NCBI GenBank assembly: GCA_037157565.1
Contig: JAZHRO010000055.1
Coordinates: 41,137,001-41,201,000, forward strand
DNA length: 64,000 nt
Direction: 5' to 3'
Source: Thalassia testudinum
Lineage: Eukaryota > Streptophyta > Magnoliopsida > Alismatales > Hydrocharitaceae
Position 1 is the stretch's first letter. The number at the start of each line of letters is the position of its first letter. Under the pieces are notes generated by a model. It was given only the letters and a program-made list of their open reading frames with translations, was not told where the DNA came from and ran no database searches. A program made the translations under genes and the position numbers. Below, piece by piece: positions 11,357 through 22,878 of the stretch.

Positions 11357-12177
11357 TTAACACTCTTGATGAAGGAATCTATACACCCTAGGGGCAGAAT
11401 TTTAGCATTGAAGAAGAACCTGGGAATGTCGTTGTTGAGGACACGCACACTCCTATTGCTTCCAACCCACCTTTACATGATAATGAAATAGGCGACACCC
11501 TTGATCGGTTCAATTTGGAAGATGAATATTTGGTCCCATTCCAGAACGCGTACACCAATGATAGGCAGCATAAAAGTTAATTAGTAACTAAGGCTGCTTC
11601 TGATGACATTCATGAACTGGAATGGTTGTCGAGGATGAATGTTGAACCTCTCAAGCCCTCTTTAACCTTCTTCCCCACCCCACAACTGAAAGACTTACAC
11701 TCCTGCAGAAATGGCTTCCTAAAATCTCTACTCACATTCCTGCTTTATGGGGGGATAACTAGGCTAATACATCCTATGGTAGAGTGGTGGGTATAGATCG
11801 ATGCTTGTCCATGTCAGCCCATCAGCCTTAGGGTGTTCTTCTTAGCACCCTCTTTTTCCCACACATATCTGCTTGAGGAGCCTTCGCCTCCTCACCGCGC
11901 ACTCCCGTAGGTTACTACTCATGTGTATTATGTGAAACCTCCAACAATAGCTCAGGAGTACCCTATTCTCACCTACATCTAGCGAGTATTTGTCATCACT
12001 CTCCAACACCAGCTTGCCAACATCTTGGGTTACTTACTTGTTAGGCCAAGTTTGTTACGCATATCTTTTGGGTCTCCTTCTGCTTCCCTTCTAGAGCCTA
12101 ATTTGCGAGACATCCCAACTCCACTTGAGGTAATATCTTTCCTTGCTTTTTGGCTTTCTAATGATCACATTGTTAGA

Positions 12178-12199
12178 TTTAGGCATGGGGGGGTATATC
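12178..12199 (+). other. Second polypurine-tract-like site inside W
   Basis: TTAGGCATGGGGGGGTATA repeats almost exactly the authentic tract before the W 3' LTR (TTAGGCATGGGGGTATT, 13458-13474), but lies 1.28 kb upstream. No LTR start (TGATA) follows and no hairpin precedes it. It could be an internal plus-strand start or the relic of an earlier element end. Confidence 0.4.
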
Positions 12200-12881
12200 C
12201 TAAGGTTGTTCATAGCATTTTCACATATTCTGCATATGGTTATGGCATCCATATTGTGAAAAAAAAAGAGAGTTGAATTGTGAGTTGAATTGCAAAGAAG
12301 AGAGAGACACAAAGAGGAAAAAGTGCAAAAATTGTGGTGGTCCCAACAATTGATTATGGAAGAGTTATTTAAGTTCTAAGCTAGAATGAATTATTAATTA
12401 CGTCCTGAAGTGTTAGAGAGAAGGAGATAAGTAAGGGATATCAACTTTAGGCCTCTTGGGTTTGTTTTAGGGATTAAACACTCACATATTTGTTAAGATC
12501 TGGACTATTCCTTAAGAGGTTGAGGGAGTTGCTAGGCTGATGTATTAAGTCTAAGGCTTAGGGAGTATTCGGCCCCGTTGCCTGCCCTTTGGTTTGCAGG
12601 ACTTGGTAACCTAGGTACCCAAAAATCACACACTAATCTAGTTTAATGTGCATAATGAAGAATAATGCCAAAAAGTGTTCTGCTCTAAAATTGTTTTCCA
12701 GAAAATTTGGCTTAGGAGTGGCTCGAAGACACAAGTTGATTGGACGAGTTCTCGACATAGAGAGGAGAAATGAAAAATACTCCTCTCGAAGATATGTTAT
12801 AACATACCATCTCCATAGTGCTTGTCTCCTAGGATATCTAATTATCATACCGGGGGCACGGAAGAACCTTGTGCTGGTTCA

Positions 12882-13045
12882 AGTTCCATGGGTGGCATTA
12901 TTCCAAAATGTCGATTGCTAGGGTCTAAATTTAGCTACAAAACGCCATGGGTGGCATTATCCCGGAGTGTCGAAAGCCATGGTTCTGAGGGTTGCCATGG
13001 TCGGTGCTATCGCAAAGCATCGATTGCTAGGGGCCTTGCGAGGAT
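12882..13045 (+). repeat. Imperfect ~66-bp direct repeat in W 3' region
   Basis: Three units begin near 12886, 12946 and 12990 with CCATGGGTGGCATTAT or CCATGGTCGGTGCTAT and contain a TGTCGATTGCTAGGG-like tail. The same unit occurs in reverse at 63870-63990 in the X4 internal region. Each unit centres on CCATGG and a GTCGA/ATCGA block. Confidence 0.55.
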
Positions 13046-13434
13046 TGATGGTGGAGACAAGGAATCTGATACAGATTGTGTTTAGGGTCAATCTGATGTT
13101 GGAGGTAGGGGAATTTAAAAAGAAAAGAGAGAAAACTCTTAAAATAAATCTCTTTCTCTCTTATAAAAAATGCACTGGCAAACTAAACCTAGACTTGTTA
13201 CACATATGCACGAGTACTTTAACCACTGGGGTCAATGAACCTCTGGGCAATTTTTGCGGGCCTTAGAATCCTTTGTGATGGACCCAAAGCTGAGGTTGGT
13301 CAGGTCCGTACCTTGGCTGATACTTGAGTACCTTTAGGCCTATAGTTGGTATTTCAATTTAGTCTCTAGAGGTATGGCACGATATGGCATCTTAATGGTA
13401 AAATATGGCTTAGAGACCCAGTCTGATTCTTATG

Positions 13435-13474
13435 ATTTTGCTCGGGACTAGCAAAATTTAGGCATGGGGGTATT
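13435..13474 (+). other. Hairpin plus polypurine tract of W
   Basis: TTTTGCT CGGGACT AGCAAAA (13436-13456) forms a stem-loop. The purine tract GGCATGGGGG (13461-13470) follows, and the 3' LTR starts TGATAGG at 13475. The polypurine tract primes plus-strand DNA synthesis. The hairpin recurs at 19824, 48357 and 63453 in other elements. Confidence 0.75.
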
Positions 13475-13600
13475 TGATAGGTCCACTTTAGTGGACTAAT
13501 TTAGTGCCTAAGTATATTATTATTGGGAAGAAAATTTCCTTTAAAGCATGCATAGCATTGATAAAATTATGTAAGCTTTAGAATTATCATTTCATGCACT
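13475..13600 (+). repeat. W 3' LTR, first 126 bp
   Basis: It starts TGATAGGTCCACTTTAGTGGAC directly after the polypurine tract. The first bases contain an inverted repeat (GTCCACT / AGTGGAC). The LTR stops at GCACT (13596-13600), the target duplication of Sirevirus A, and continues at 45911. Confidence 0.8.
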
Positions 13601-14483
13601 TGTAAGTACCTCTATTTTGATGCACCAAAATTTTGCTATTTGCAAGACTAATATTTTAGGACTCTCTCATGGATCAAAGATAGAAGAATGCTGACTTTTG
13701 TCTCAGTGTCTTTTTATCTTTATTGAGTATAGAATATTTTGTAAGAAACTTCAAAATAAGTCTTGAACGGATTTTCGCACTTTACATAAAAAATAAGTTT
13801 GTAAGGTTATTGATCGACCAAATAAATTAATTGATCGACCAAAGTTATTGATTGACCAACCAACTTAATTAATCAATTAAATCGGTTCATTTTAGGAAGT
13901 TGACAAATACACTTTTGATCGACCATTTACGTTAATTAATCGACCAATAATTGATCAATCAAATTAGTTTGGTCGACTAAACCTTTTTTTGATCGACCAA
14001 ACTACCTTAATTGATCGACCAATTTGATTTTCTTTTCAGGTCGACTTACTAGTATAAATAGAGGTTGTACGCAACCCTTTTCATAACAACAAAAAAGGAG
14101 TAGAAAATCCAATCAAAGAAAAGAAATTCTCATGCTTCTCCAAGTGCTTTTGCACTTTTATTTTCACGCCTTCTAAAGACGATTCAAACCTTTGCTAAAA
14201 TTCTAGTTTGATTTTTATTAAGGTTCCATAGGTTCTTATTGTTCTTATATATTGTTTTTGACTAACGGATCCCAAGTTATTGGGAGAAATCTGTTGTTCT
14301 TGTTGTTGTGCTTCTCTCTAGGTTAGTAAGAGAAGGGATCATTGTAAGAGGTTGTGCCACTCTCGTTCAAGTGGTACGTTAGTGGATTGACTAGCTTCAC
14401 CTAGTCGGAAAAATCCTAAGCTGAGAGACTTAGGTAATGGTTTTCACCCGGTTTGAGTTTCTACTATAAATCCAGGTGTTATC
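13601..14483 (+). repeat. Sirevirus A 5' LTR, first part
   Basis: It begins TGTAAGTACCTCTATTTTG, matching the 3' LTR start at 37482. It is interrupted at TTATC (14479-14483) by solo LTR I and continues at 30359. The alignment with 37482-38288 is continuous, with many scattered differences, so this is an old copy. Confidence 0.9.
13810..14060 (+). promoter_or_regulatory. Sirevirus A U3: repeated TTGATCGACCAA words and TATA box
   Basis: TTGATCGACCAA or near variants occur near 13810, 13831, 13848, 13915, 13937, 13989 and 14011, plus a reverse-oriented TTTGGTCGACTAA near 13968. The TATA box TATAAATA lies at 14053-14060, about 30 bases after the last word. A short hairpin GGTTG-TACG-CAACC follows at 14064-14077. 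The array is placed as an LTR enhancer would be; binding proteins are unknown. Confidence 0.65.
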
Positions 14484-17400
14484 TGATGTGTAATTTCTTA
14501 ACAGTTTATTAAGGTTAAAAGTCTTAATTAATCGTGTAAGAAATGACATAGGTTAACTTGAATTAATATTAATTAGGTAGTATAGGGTCAAGTTAACCTA
14601 ATATTTAGATTTAAGTTCTTTTTAACTGGTTGAGTCCAGGTCGTTTAATGGGAGGCATATTTGTAATTTCAATTCGCCACTCTTATTAGTTAAATTAATG
14701 GTTAATTAATTACTTCAATAATTACAACATATAATTACAACAAATGTTAAGCTCATGAATAATTACACAAAAGAATGGACAATTAAAGCATGCAATTATT
14801 CCATTTATAAAAGAAAAGTGTACATGAATGATTTACAATAAAATCTAAGATTATTACAATTTGTACAAAAATGTAAGGCATACAAAAATGTTTATAAGGA
14901 TAAAAGTGCCTTCTAGCAAATGGAAACAAAATACTAAACACATGTTTCTCTCAACCTTCTTCAGACACCTTCACTTAAAGGTTAGATGACTTAAAAAGTA
15001 ACAATTAAACCCTTCTCTCTATTCTCTTAAGCTCTCTCTCTTTCTTTAACTTTGTTCCTTTTTCTTTATACACTTCATCTCAACCTTTGCCCCTCTATCT
15101 CTTCTTTTCCTTCGTGCATTTAACACTTCAGTTCTTCCTTTTATTGTGCATGAACCCATACTTAGTCTTAACAAAAATTTGTTAGTGAGCGGCTCAAGCG
15201 TTTCGGGGATACACAGCACCCCGTGGGGTAGGACCAGGCCCTACTAAGCCCAGGCCTAGTTTATATTAGATGTATTTTTATCCATTTAAGCCCAACCATG
15301 CACAGTCTCAGGCCCATCACAAGCCCAACAAGCTCGCTCGCCCACTCGAGCACACACGCAGGAACACACCTACGCACACACATGCACGTGCACGCATGTG
15401 CCCACTCGGATCCAAGGTCAGAAGATGGTAAGGTATGGTTTTGTGCACCTAGTGCTGTCGACTGAAGCGCTAGGTTCACAAAACCATAATATACTAAGGC
15501 GGTGCTTCATTCATTCCCGATGTGGGACTTAACTTGCCTGCTCTCCTTCGCACACAGCAGGGACAGATTGAATCTTCAAATGAAGATTCTAGATGAATCA
15601 CTGTACCAAATCGAGTAATCAAGAGCTCGATCAAAAGCTCTAAGGCTTCTCTATCCAATTTTAGCTTCAATTTGATAATTTGATCAAGTTAAATCCATTG
15701 ATTTAATGGAAGAACACAACTCTATTTCCATGCCCAGAACATTTTACAAAGGTGTAAACTCAAGTCTATCGACCTATAGTGTAGTGGTATCCCTCAATTG
15801 AGGATCTGAGGTGTTTTAGGTGACCATTCCATGTAGGTTAAAGAAAGAATTGAGCAAAGGCAGACCTGCTAGAAGCTCCATGATGGGAACATTATCATGA
15901 GCCATAACTAGCTCAATTTGATCTGATTAAGTCATTAAATTCTCCTACATAACCGCCATAGAGACATAATTCACTGCAAATCTATTTTGAGGGAAATATA
16001 GTAAAAAAGGGGTAAAACTGTAGTTTTAATAGCATATCTCAATTGTAGTATAATCACGAGCTTTCTCAGGGGTTAATTAAGGGTCAAATGGTCTTAAGAG
16101 TCTAACAAGTGGGTTAGAATAGTCAGAAAAGGGTTTTCGCATGTTTTAGGAATTAAATGACATTTGAAATCCTAAAAATAGATCTGCTTAATTAATTGAG
16201 GTTTCGGTCAGGATAAAATTTACCTAAACCCTCTAAAATTCATATAAAAATATTCTTTAGGGTTTGGTACCTTCAAATTGACCATCAGAACCCGTCTTGA
16301 CCTAAAATAGAGCCATAGAGAGACATTTGCCCTAATTTGGGTAATTATGCAAATTACCCAGCCAAACTAGATCAAAATCAAAATCCAACTTCACCATTAT
16401 ATTCCTCAGGTCAAAATTAGGTTTGTACCAAAATTTAGGCCCAATCTGAGATTATCTTGACCTAGTTTGCAATTTGGTCCTATTTGATTCTTTTTACTCA
16501 CACACATGCCCCTAACTTTTGAATTTCTTACCAATAGCCCTGCAGCTTTGTTGTCTTCTTCACAAAAAGGTCCCTACCGCCATGAAATCCTATTCCTACA
16601 ACTCTGGCGACCTTTGATTGAAGAGAACTCCTTCTCTGATCAATCAATCCCTTCCAAAATTGGAAGGGAGATTCCTTGAGGAGTCCTCTTTCCATTAAAT
16701 TCGGTCATGAACCCCAAAAGCTTCCCAATCTCTCTTGCGAACGCATGAGAGATTCGGGTATCATAGAGTTTCCAAACTCCGGAGAACTTTCCTAGCTTGG
16801 GAAGCTTGCTTCCCAGCTAAAGTCGACCTTTAGAGCCCTATAAAAGACTCCCCAGATCAGGCCGAGTTCCTCAGACTCGATTTCGGTCGAAAAATCCCCA
16901 ATTTCCTCTCTCCTATTTTAGTCGAATAGCTCGAGCTCCGGCGACTCCCTCCAACTCTTCACGTTGTCTGACCGTAATACCAGCAGCAGATTCTTCTTCC
17001 CTGGTGCCGTCCCCCTCTACTAGAGTGCTTTCTTCCCTGGTGCCGGCCTACCAACACCAACGTCGTTCTCCCTCTTTCGTCGGTTAGTTTAGGGTTCTAT
17101 TAGTTCCCCTAGGTCCCTAGTTTAATTTCCTATCCAAAAATTCCAAAAATATCCCCTCGACTCACGCGACCACCCTCGTCTTCCCTGTGTCCGGCGACCA
17201 CTCTAGTGAGGGTTCCCACCTGCTACACACAACCATCCCCCTCACCAACTAGTCCACAAGCTCCGCCAGCTCACGCCCTACAAAACCCCTATCCTTTTCC
17301 ACCCTATTGCCCATCTCAACACCCTAACGACCAAACCCACCTTCACATGCTGTACCCGACTCCAACCGGCCACCACACACCCCAATCCATCACAGAACCA

Positions 17401-18017
17401 CCGCCACTACACCTACCGTGGTTCGGCAATGCTTACAAGCTATTCTAATGTGGCCGTGAGGCCGTATTTGTGATTCTCAGGTTTCGCCATCCTCCGCCAT
17501 CACCACCTCCATCTCCGACGTCATTCAAGCTCCTCCGACCGTGTTTTTCGCTAATTCCACGTCTAGGCAGCGTGGCTTACTCCCAGGAGAGCTTCCAGGT
17601 CCTCAATCGAAAACCACAGGAGAAGCAGCCACTCCAATTGAAGGCGCCAACACCTGCTGCTGCGCGAAGGAAGGAGGGGGACAATAGTCCCACCTCGGAA
17701 GCGCACGAAGCGACCTGCACACATAAATTGCTTTTGTGATTGGGGCTTATCGCCTCCAACCATTACACCCTCACTTGCACCTCACCCGTGACACATGCTT
17801 TGCGGGTCTAGCATTCACCCGATTACCTGCCTAAGTTAAGCACACCTCAGCTGCCACTCACGACCAACAACCCTGGTCTCGGGTGCACTCACCCGTTTAC
17901 CCGATAACCCGGACCTTGGCCTTGGGAAGGCGAGAAAGAAGAAGGAAACCTAGAGAGAAAGAGAGTGTGGGGTAGGGGGGTTTTGCTCCTTGTGACACTT
18001 AGCTACTGGAGGGATTG

Positions 18018-19807
18018 TGTTGAACGTTTACGAATGGCTACGCTAACGTGTTCGGTTTCGGAAAAACCTATTGTTGTAGCTTGAAAGCGAAGAATTCGTG
18101 TTCAACAAATACAATTTATACCGAAATTGAAATTCCGGGTTGAACATAAGGAGGCGGACGTTTGATTTAAAAACTACGCGTTTCTTTTTATTTGTCACGG
18201 AATAATTCAATTTAAAACTATCTAATTATTTACAATAAATAGAAGAGAGAGAGAGAGTACGAGAGAAAGAGAATATTACATAGAGAAATCAAAATGAGAT
18301 GTGGAATAAACAATGAATTTATCATTGAGGAGATTGTTCATTACAACTAGAAAGCATAAAACAATTACACTTGAAAGCAATAAATTTACTCTAGAAAGAA
18401 TTAAAAGAATGGAGGGAAAAATATCCTCCTCGACAATTGCTTGGAGGACGAGCAAAACTACACTAGAAAGCAGTAAATCTATATTAGAAAGCAGTAAAAA
18501 GAATAGGGAGAGAGAAATACTCCTCGACGGTTGCTTGGAGAACGAGCTGGACGGGACGACGCCTAGACGAAGGAGAATGAAGCAAGACGAAGGAGGACGA
18601 AGCAGAAGAACGGGAACGAAGCAGCACGCCATCGTCGTCATGGGATCCACTTCCGAAGGGGAACGAAAATTGGACTTTATCTCGCGAGAAGCATCCCGGG
18701 TGCGGGACAAGCTTCTCTTGAGCTTTGGAGGGGTAGAGAGGAGAAGGAAGGGATGAGAATTTCGTATGAAGGGGGTCTCCTTTTATAGTTGCAAGGAGTG
18801 GGGGCAAAATGGACATTACAACTTCAAAATAATAAATGAGGGGTCTTTAGTGACGGATAAATTCGTCACTAAAGCCCCCAACGTGGGCGTAGCTTCCGCA
18901 CCCACGCGCGCCGCTTCAGCTGCCCGCGCGCTCAACGCCATCACACGCACTTTGATTCTCAGCCGTCCAATCGCGAGATCGGACGGCTTAAGACGCATCT
19001 CCGCCCGCTGCGCTGCGCCCGCCTGGCGCGTGTGATCGCGCGTGACGCCGCGCATTCAATCGCACGTGAATGCTATTGGGCGTGTGCGGCCGTCCGATCG
19101 TGATCCAACGCCTGCCCGCGCCCAATCGCCCGCGTCTCCAGCCCTCTGCTGCGGCTCGAACCCGCGCCCGCCGGTCGCGTAAGCGCGCTCGACTGCTGCG
19201 CTACGGGGCGCGGATGGTCGAGCGGACGCTTTTAAGTGCGGCCGACCACAGCCGTTGGATCAAGATCCAACGGCGAAGAGCGAGCGGGTGTGGGGCCTTC
19301 GTAGAATGCGTGCGGTCGTTTGGGCGGCCGAGATGGCGCCATGTGGTGCCATCGTGGCCGTCCATCTTCTGGAAGTTGTAGATGGTGCCACGGATGTCGG
19401 ATTGACTTGATTTTTGTGTCGTTGGGCTGCGATCGTCGATCCGAATTCATCCGTGTGGTCGGATTTGTCATCTGAAGTGCAGATCTTCACCATCCTGGCC
19501 CTTGATCTTCTAGGGTTCCCCAGTCACTATCTGATGCTACGGATGCCTGATTAGGGTGATCTTGGAGTCGTTGAACTCCAACCGTCACCCTGATCACATC
19601 CATACGATTGGATCTTTGATCCGAGGCCTCGATAAAATGTTTGCCCTGTCCAAGCACATAAAAGGAGACAATTAACCTCCATTTTATTCAAACTACTCTA
19701 AATGCAAGATGATGCATGTTATGCAATATTTATATCATGAAATGCAATCCTATGCTTAAGAACATGCATAAATAGACATTTTAAGTAGTGTAAATGTGTT
19801 TACATCA
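18018..19807 (-). repeat. Y1 3' LTR
   Basis: It aligns with 24073-25859 from end to end, differing by scattered bases, most of them C/T or G/A. The minus-strand TATA (ACTATAAAAGGAGACC) is near 18790-18775. GTGACGGATAAATTCGTCAC (18850-18869) is an inverted repeat. A tRNA-like segment lies at 19153-19205, upstream of the TATA in transcription sense. ORFs at 18276-18816 and 18766-19493 are LTR sequence in several frames. Confidence 0.9.
19153..19205 (-). other. tRNA-like segment (A box / B box) in Y1 3' LTR U3
   Basis: On the minus strand, TAGCGCAGCAGTCGAGCG (A-box-like) is followed by GCGGGTTCGAGCC (B-box-like, consensus GGTTCGANNCC). Spacing is as in a tRNA gene or tRNA-derived SINE head. It is on the same strand as the element and about 360 bases upstream of the TATA. 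Confidence 0.55.
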
Positions 19808-19844
19808 TACCCCTATGCCTATCTTTTGCTAGTCCCTAGCAAAA
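19808..19844 (-). other. Y1 polypurine tract and preceding hairpin
   Basis: The minus strand reads hairpin arms TTTTGCTAG / CTAGCAAAA with a GGA loop (19844-19824), then GGCATAGGGGTA (19819-19808), then the 3' LTR. Order and sequence match W (13435-13474). Confidence 0.75.
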
Positions 19845-21424
19845 ACTATATGCTATTTATAAAAGAATTAGGTTGGATTATTTGGACTTGAGTTATTTTC
19901 AATAATTAAGAAATTGTCTACTTAGGAACTGAACTTTCAAAGACACAACAGCGCCCGGGTATCAGCTAAAATGCAGACCGCCTCAAGCCCTCGCCTTATT
20001 CAAAGAAAAATTTCTTTTTCTCTTTTTACTCTTTTCTAATATTTTTTTTTGGATTTTCAAATTTTAGGGTTTAAGAGTAGCTTTCTACGGCCATTCAACT
20101 CACCCAAGATTTGACGAGAACCCTAAGTTTTAAGCATCTTATTGTGATTGTGATAGACTCGTTGACCGGCAATTAAAACAGACTTTGAATTTCTACGCCT
20201 CTAGGTGACCTCAAAAAGAATTCTGCCTAAAGGTGTATCTTTACAACTGGTAGCTTTCTCCCTACTTTTATTTTTTTACAGGGTCAACACAAGGGTGAAT
20301 CTAGTATATATCTCCCCGGTTTGTTCTACTTCTCCGCTTCTTCTTAAGTGTTTTGGGAATTTTTAGTGCATTTTCTGAGCTGGGTTTTGGACAATCGGTC
20401 GATGAGCTGTTACCATCGACAACTTGCCAGCCATACTCGTGTGGCGAAGTGTGGATTATTTCTTTTTGTTCTTTTCTCCTTTTCTTTTTGATTTTTTTTT
20501 CTTTTCTTTTTCTTTTTTTTAAGTAGGTGGCTTCCCTGGTCTAAGATTTACCTAAAGGCAGCAAAAAGAGAAAGGTCCAGTGACTGGGCTCTGGACAACC
20601 TACCTATGGGCTGTTACCCATGATAACTTGCCAGCCATATCACCCTAGAAGGTTCATTAGCTACTCAATTTCCGTTAAAATCGTCGAACGAGTCAGTGCA
20701 AAGTGTGTAGATGCTTAAGACTCAAAATTCCCTCAAATCAGAGGGCGGTTGATAAGTCGTGTACTTATCACCCAAACTTATTTATTCCAATTATAATAGA
20801 ATTAAGATGGCGAGGACTCAAAGACAAATCCACATTTTAGTGGATACACAGGCTAATTAAGTCCAAAGACCTGAAGGATCTTTGTGTTCAGATCTTAATG
20901 TAGTATTTCCTAAGATTGAAAATTTTCTTAAACCCAAATTCTCTTTCCTAATTTCGATTTTTTTTTTAATAAAAGAAAACAAATCTACGGAGCTGACGAA
21001 TGAATTCAGAGATAAATATCCACCCCCCCATGCCTATCTAATGCAATGTCCTCATTGTATTAAAAAGACATAAAACAGAGTGGAAAAGCGAAGAAAGCAC
21101 CTGAATTGCGTGAATGTCAGGTCCACTCCGAGATGAAAAATTAAAAAGAATAGTATATGTGCTGAGTTTAGTGCCTTCAACTAGGCACACTATACAAAGA
21201 AAATAAATGAAGAATTCACAAGTGTAGGTCAGAATTAAAATAAATAGAAGAATCCTCTAACCTATCAAAAGAGGTCCACAGATGTGGACCAGATTGTGGT
21301 GCAGACCCACACCCCATAATCGAGAATATCTTAGGTTCTGGATAAAAATTACCCAAAACCTAAAATCAGAATGCAAGCGGGGTCGGGCCTGCGATTTATG
21401 AGGATGCAACCCAAGACCAAAAAG
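19845..21424 (-). other. Y1 3' non-coding region
   Basis: It is shared with Y2 (40060-41490) and in part with K (48378-49980). It contains a repeated unit with GCTGTTACC and AACTTGCCAGCC (20400-20440 and 20610-20640) and a long T/C-rich run (20459-20521, purine-rich in the sense strand). ACAATGTCCTCATT-type sequence follows CCCCCCATGCC at 21026. No coding seen. Confidence 0.6.
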
Positions 21425-21997
21425 TCAGGTTACAGAGAATTGAAGCTCAAAAGGATAATCGTTGAATGTGTGCTTGAGTTGAACATCCTCGAAACAAATG
21501 TCATAAGGGTTCTGATTTGATGGTTTCACCTTAAAAGGAACCCTTCCACCCAATCTTCCAGTTCCTTCAAAATTAACTTCCCAAATCAGAACTTCCCAGC
21601 TCCTATCCTCCTTATTCAGCATATCAAATTCCAGGACCTCTTATATATTCATCACCCCCTCTGAGATCTCCAAGTTTAAATGATGTGGCAGAATCAAAAT
21701 TGACTTGGGTCTAATTATCTCAGAATTAGAATCATTAATAAGCTCAACAGGGTGTAACTGATAATCAGGGCATTGAATTGATTCCTCCAGAAAATGCGAT
21801 TCTGGATCCGTAATGTGTGCTCTAAGATCAGTTTCCTCAATTATTGGGCTATCAAATAATCTATTAGATTCCTCAGGCTCAATCGTCTCACAGAAATCGT
21901 GTTCAGAAAACTCGCGTGAGACTTCGCAACTTGAATCTTCACCATCAGGATCCGTATCAATGTATGTCCCAAAATCAGTTGTCACTTTCTGTTCCAA
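21425..21997 (-). pseudogene. Acidic ORF of element Y1 (unknown function)
   Basis: One frame runs from 21997 (MEQKVTTDFGTYIDTDPDGE) to 21425 with a single internal stop near 21640, after GVMNI. Residues 1-60 are strongly acidic (Glu/Asp/Ser-rich). The end reads FNDYPFELQFSVT and follows a segment WEVLIWEVNFEGTGRLGG. It lies directly after the gag-like ORF with a frame change, so the two may once have been one product. No known domain recognised. The W ORF has a comparable acidic second half. Confidence 0.5.
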
Positions 21998-22071
21998 GGA
22001 GACATACGTTTCCTCGTAACTTGGCTCAGGGATCTCAGGTGAAGAAATCAGATCTTCCTTAATTGGTTGCT

Positions 22072-22878
22072 TTAATTCAATCTGGTCAGCCTCATAACAC
22101 GTGTCCCCCCAACAGGTGCCTGAGCGGGTTCTGTCATTGGCTTTCCTGAAGAGGGTTCATCCTGGGAATTATTCCAAGATTGAATCAAAGCAACCACGAA
22201 TCTCATCCTCAATTTCGCTAATTTCCCAAGTAGAAACTCACCCGGGTACTTATCCTTAACATCCTGGAGCCAATCCAACAAAGACTTATTTAAATCATCA
22301 ATCATTTCAATTAGGGGCTCCAATCTCTCAATGCAAGGTATTGGCTGAACTTCTAAAGATTGAATGATATTCCTCAAGTTAGCCAGAACCTTATCTTGAA
22401 CCTGGTTAACCTGAACCAAATGAGTTGATTCAGGGTTGGGCGGGTTTGGGCTCAATGCAGGGGAATTAACGAATTGAGATTCGTTATACCCTTCCTGATA
22501 ATAGGTCATTTCAGATTGTTGAAAAGATGGTGATGACCTAAAGGCAGTGAAATTAGAGGATGGGTAAGTATCGGTGTATCCTTCTTGATTGTAGATCATA
22601 TTAGGCTGTTCATGAAAGGAAGATGATCTATAATCGATGTAGCTCTGAGAAGGATAGAAATCAGAATGAAAGTGTTCAGGGTTAGACCCTAAACACGGAG
22701 GTCTGGAATTGTATCCCCAATCTGAATTATCCCAATTAATTGATGGTTGATTACAATACGAGTTGGGATAATCGTCATGTTGAGGATAATTCACAACAGG
22801 AGGGAAAGAGTGGGAATGAGTGAAATATGTGGAAGGATTCATGAGACACGGGTGGAAGAAAGGCTCCCTGCAATACAA
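22072..22878 (-). CDS. Gag-like Tyr/Pro/Ser-rich ORF of Y1 (268 aa, unknown function)
   Basis: It begins MYCREPFFHPCLMNPSTYF. Residues 15-145 are low in complexity, with many Tyr, Ser, Pro and Asn, and contain a near repeat (MIYNQEGYTDTYPSS and MTYYQEGYNESQFVNS about 35 residues apart). Residues 150-215 are helix-prone (LANLRNIIQSLEV, ERLEPLIEMIDDLNKSLLDW). The rest contains GELLGK-like basic residues and ends MRLTRLN. There is no zinc knuckle. It is the only intact long frame between the Y1 LTRs and sits in the gag position. The W frame shares the composition and order (Tyr-rich start, helix, acidic end), but I could not align them residue by residue. Confidence 0.6.
   Translation of the reverse strand: MYCREPFFHPCLMNPSTYFTHSHSFPPVVNYPQHDDYPNSYCNQPSINWDNSDWGYNSRPPCLGSNPEHFHSDFYPSQSYIDYRSSSFHEQPNMIYNQEGYTDTYPSSNFTAFRSSPSFQQSEMTYYQEGYNESQFVNSPALSPNPPNPESTHLVQVNQVQDKVLANLRNIIQSLEVQPIPCIERLEPLIEMIDDLNKSLLDWLQDVKDKYPGEFLLGKLAKLRMRFVVALIQSWNNSQDEPSSGKPMTEPAQAPVGGTRVMRLTRLN

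Larger units (their letters stand above)
11357..13434 (+). other. W 3' region, mostly non-coding, degraded
   Basis: 11357-11760 still has codon-like acidic stretches (EDEYLVPF-type sequence near 11520) but many stops. From 12000 on I see no coding. 12840-13434 aligns in reverse with 63474-64000, the 3' region of an X-family element. Shared blocks are GTTGAGTACCT or CTTGAGTACCT, the ggcctatNNttggtatt block, and the 66-bp repeat. This makes it a conserved 3' untranslated region of the two families. Confidence 0.55.

Noticed and set aside
18276..19493. Several ORFs of 77-147 codons in the Y1 LTR and again at 24514-25545
   Set aside because: Both sets come from the two LTR copies, overlap on opposite strands and change length between copies. 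They are LTR sequence, not genes.
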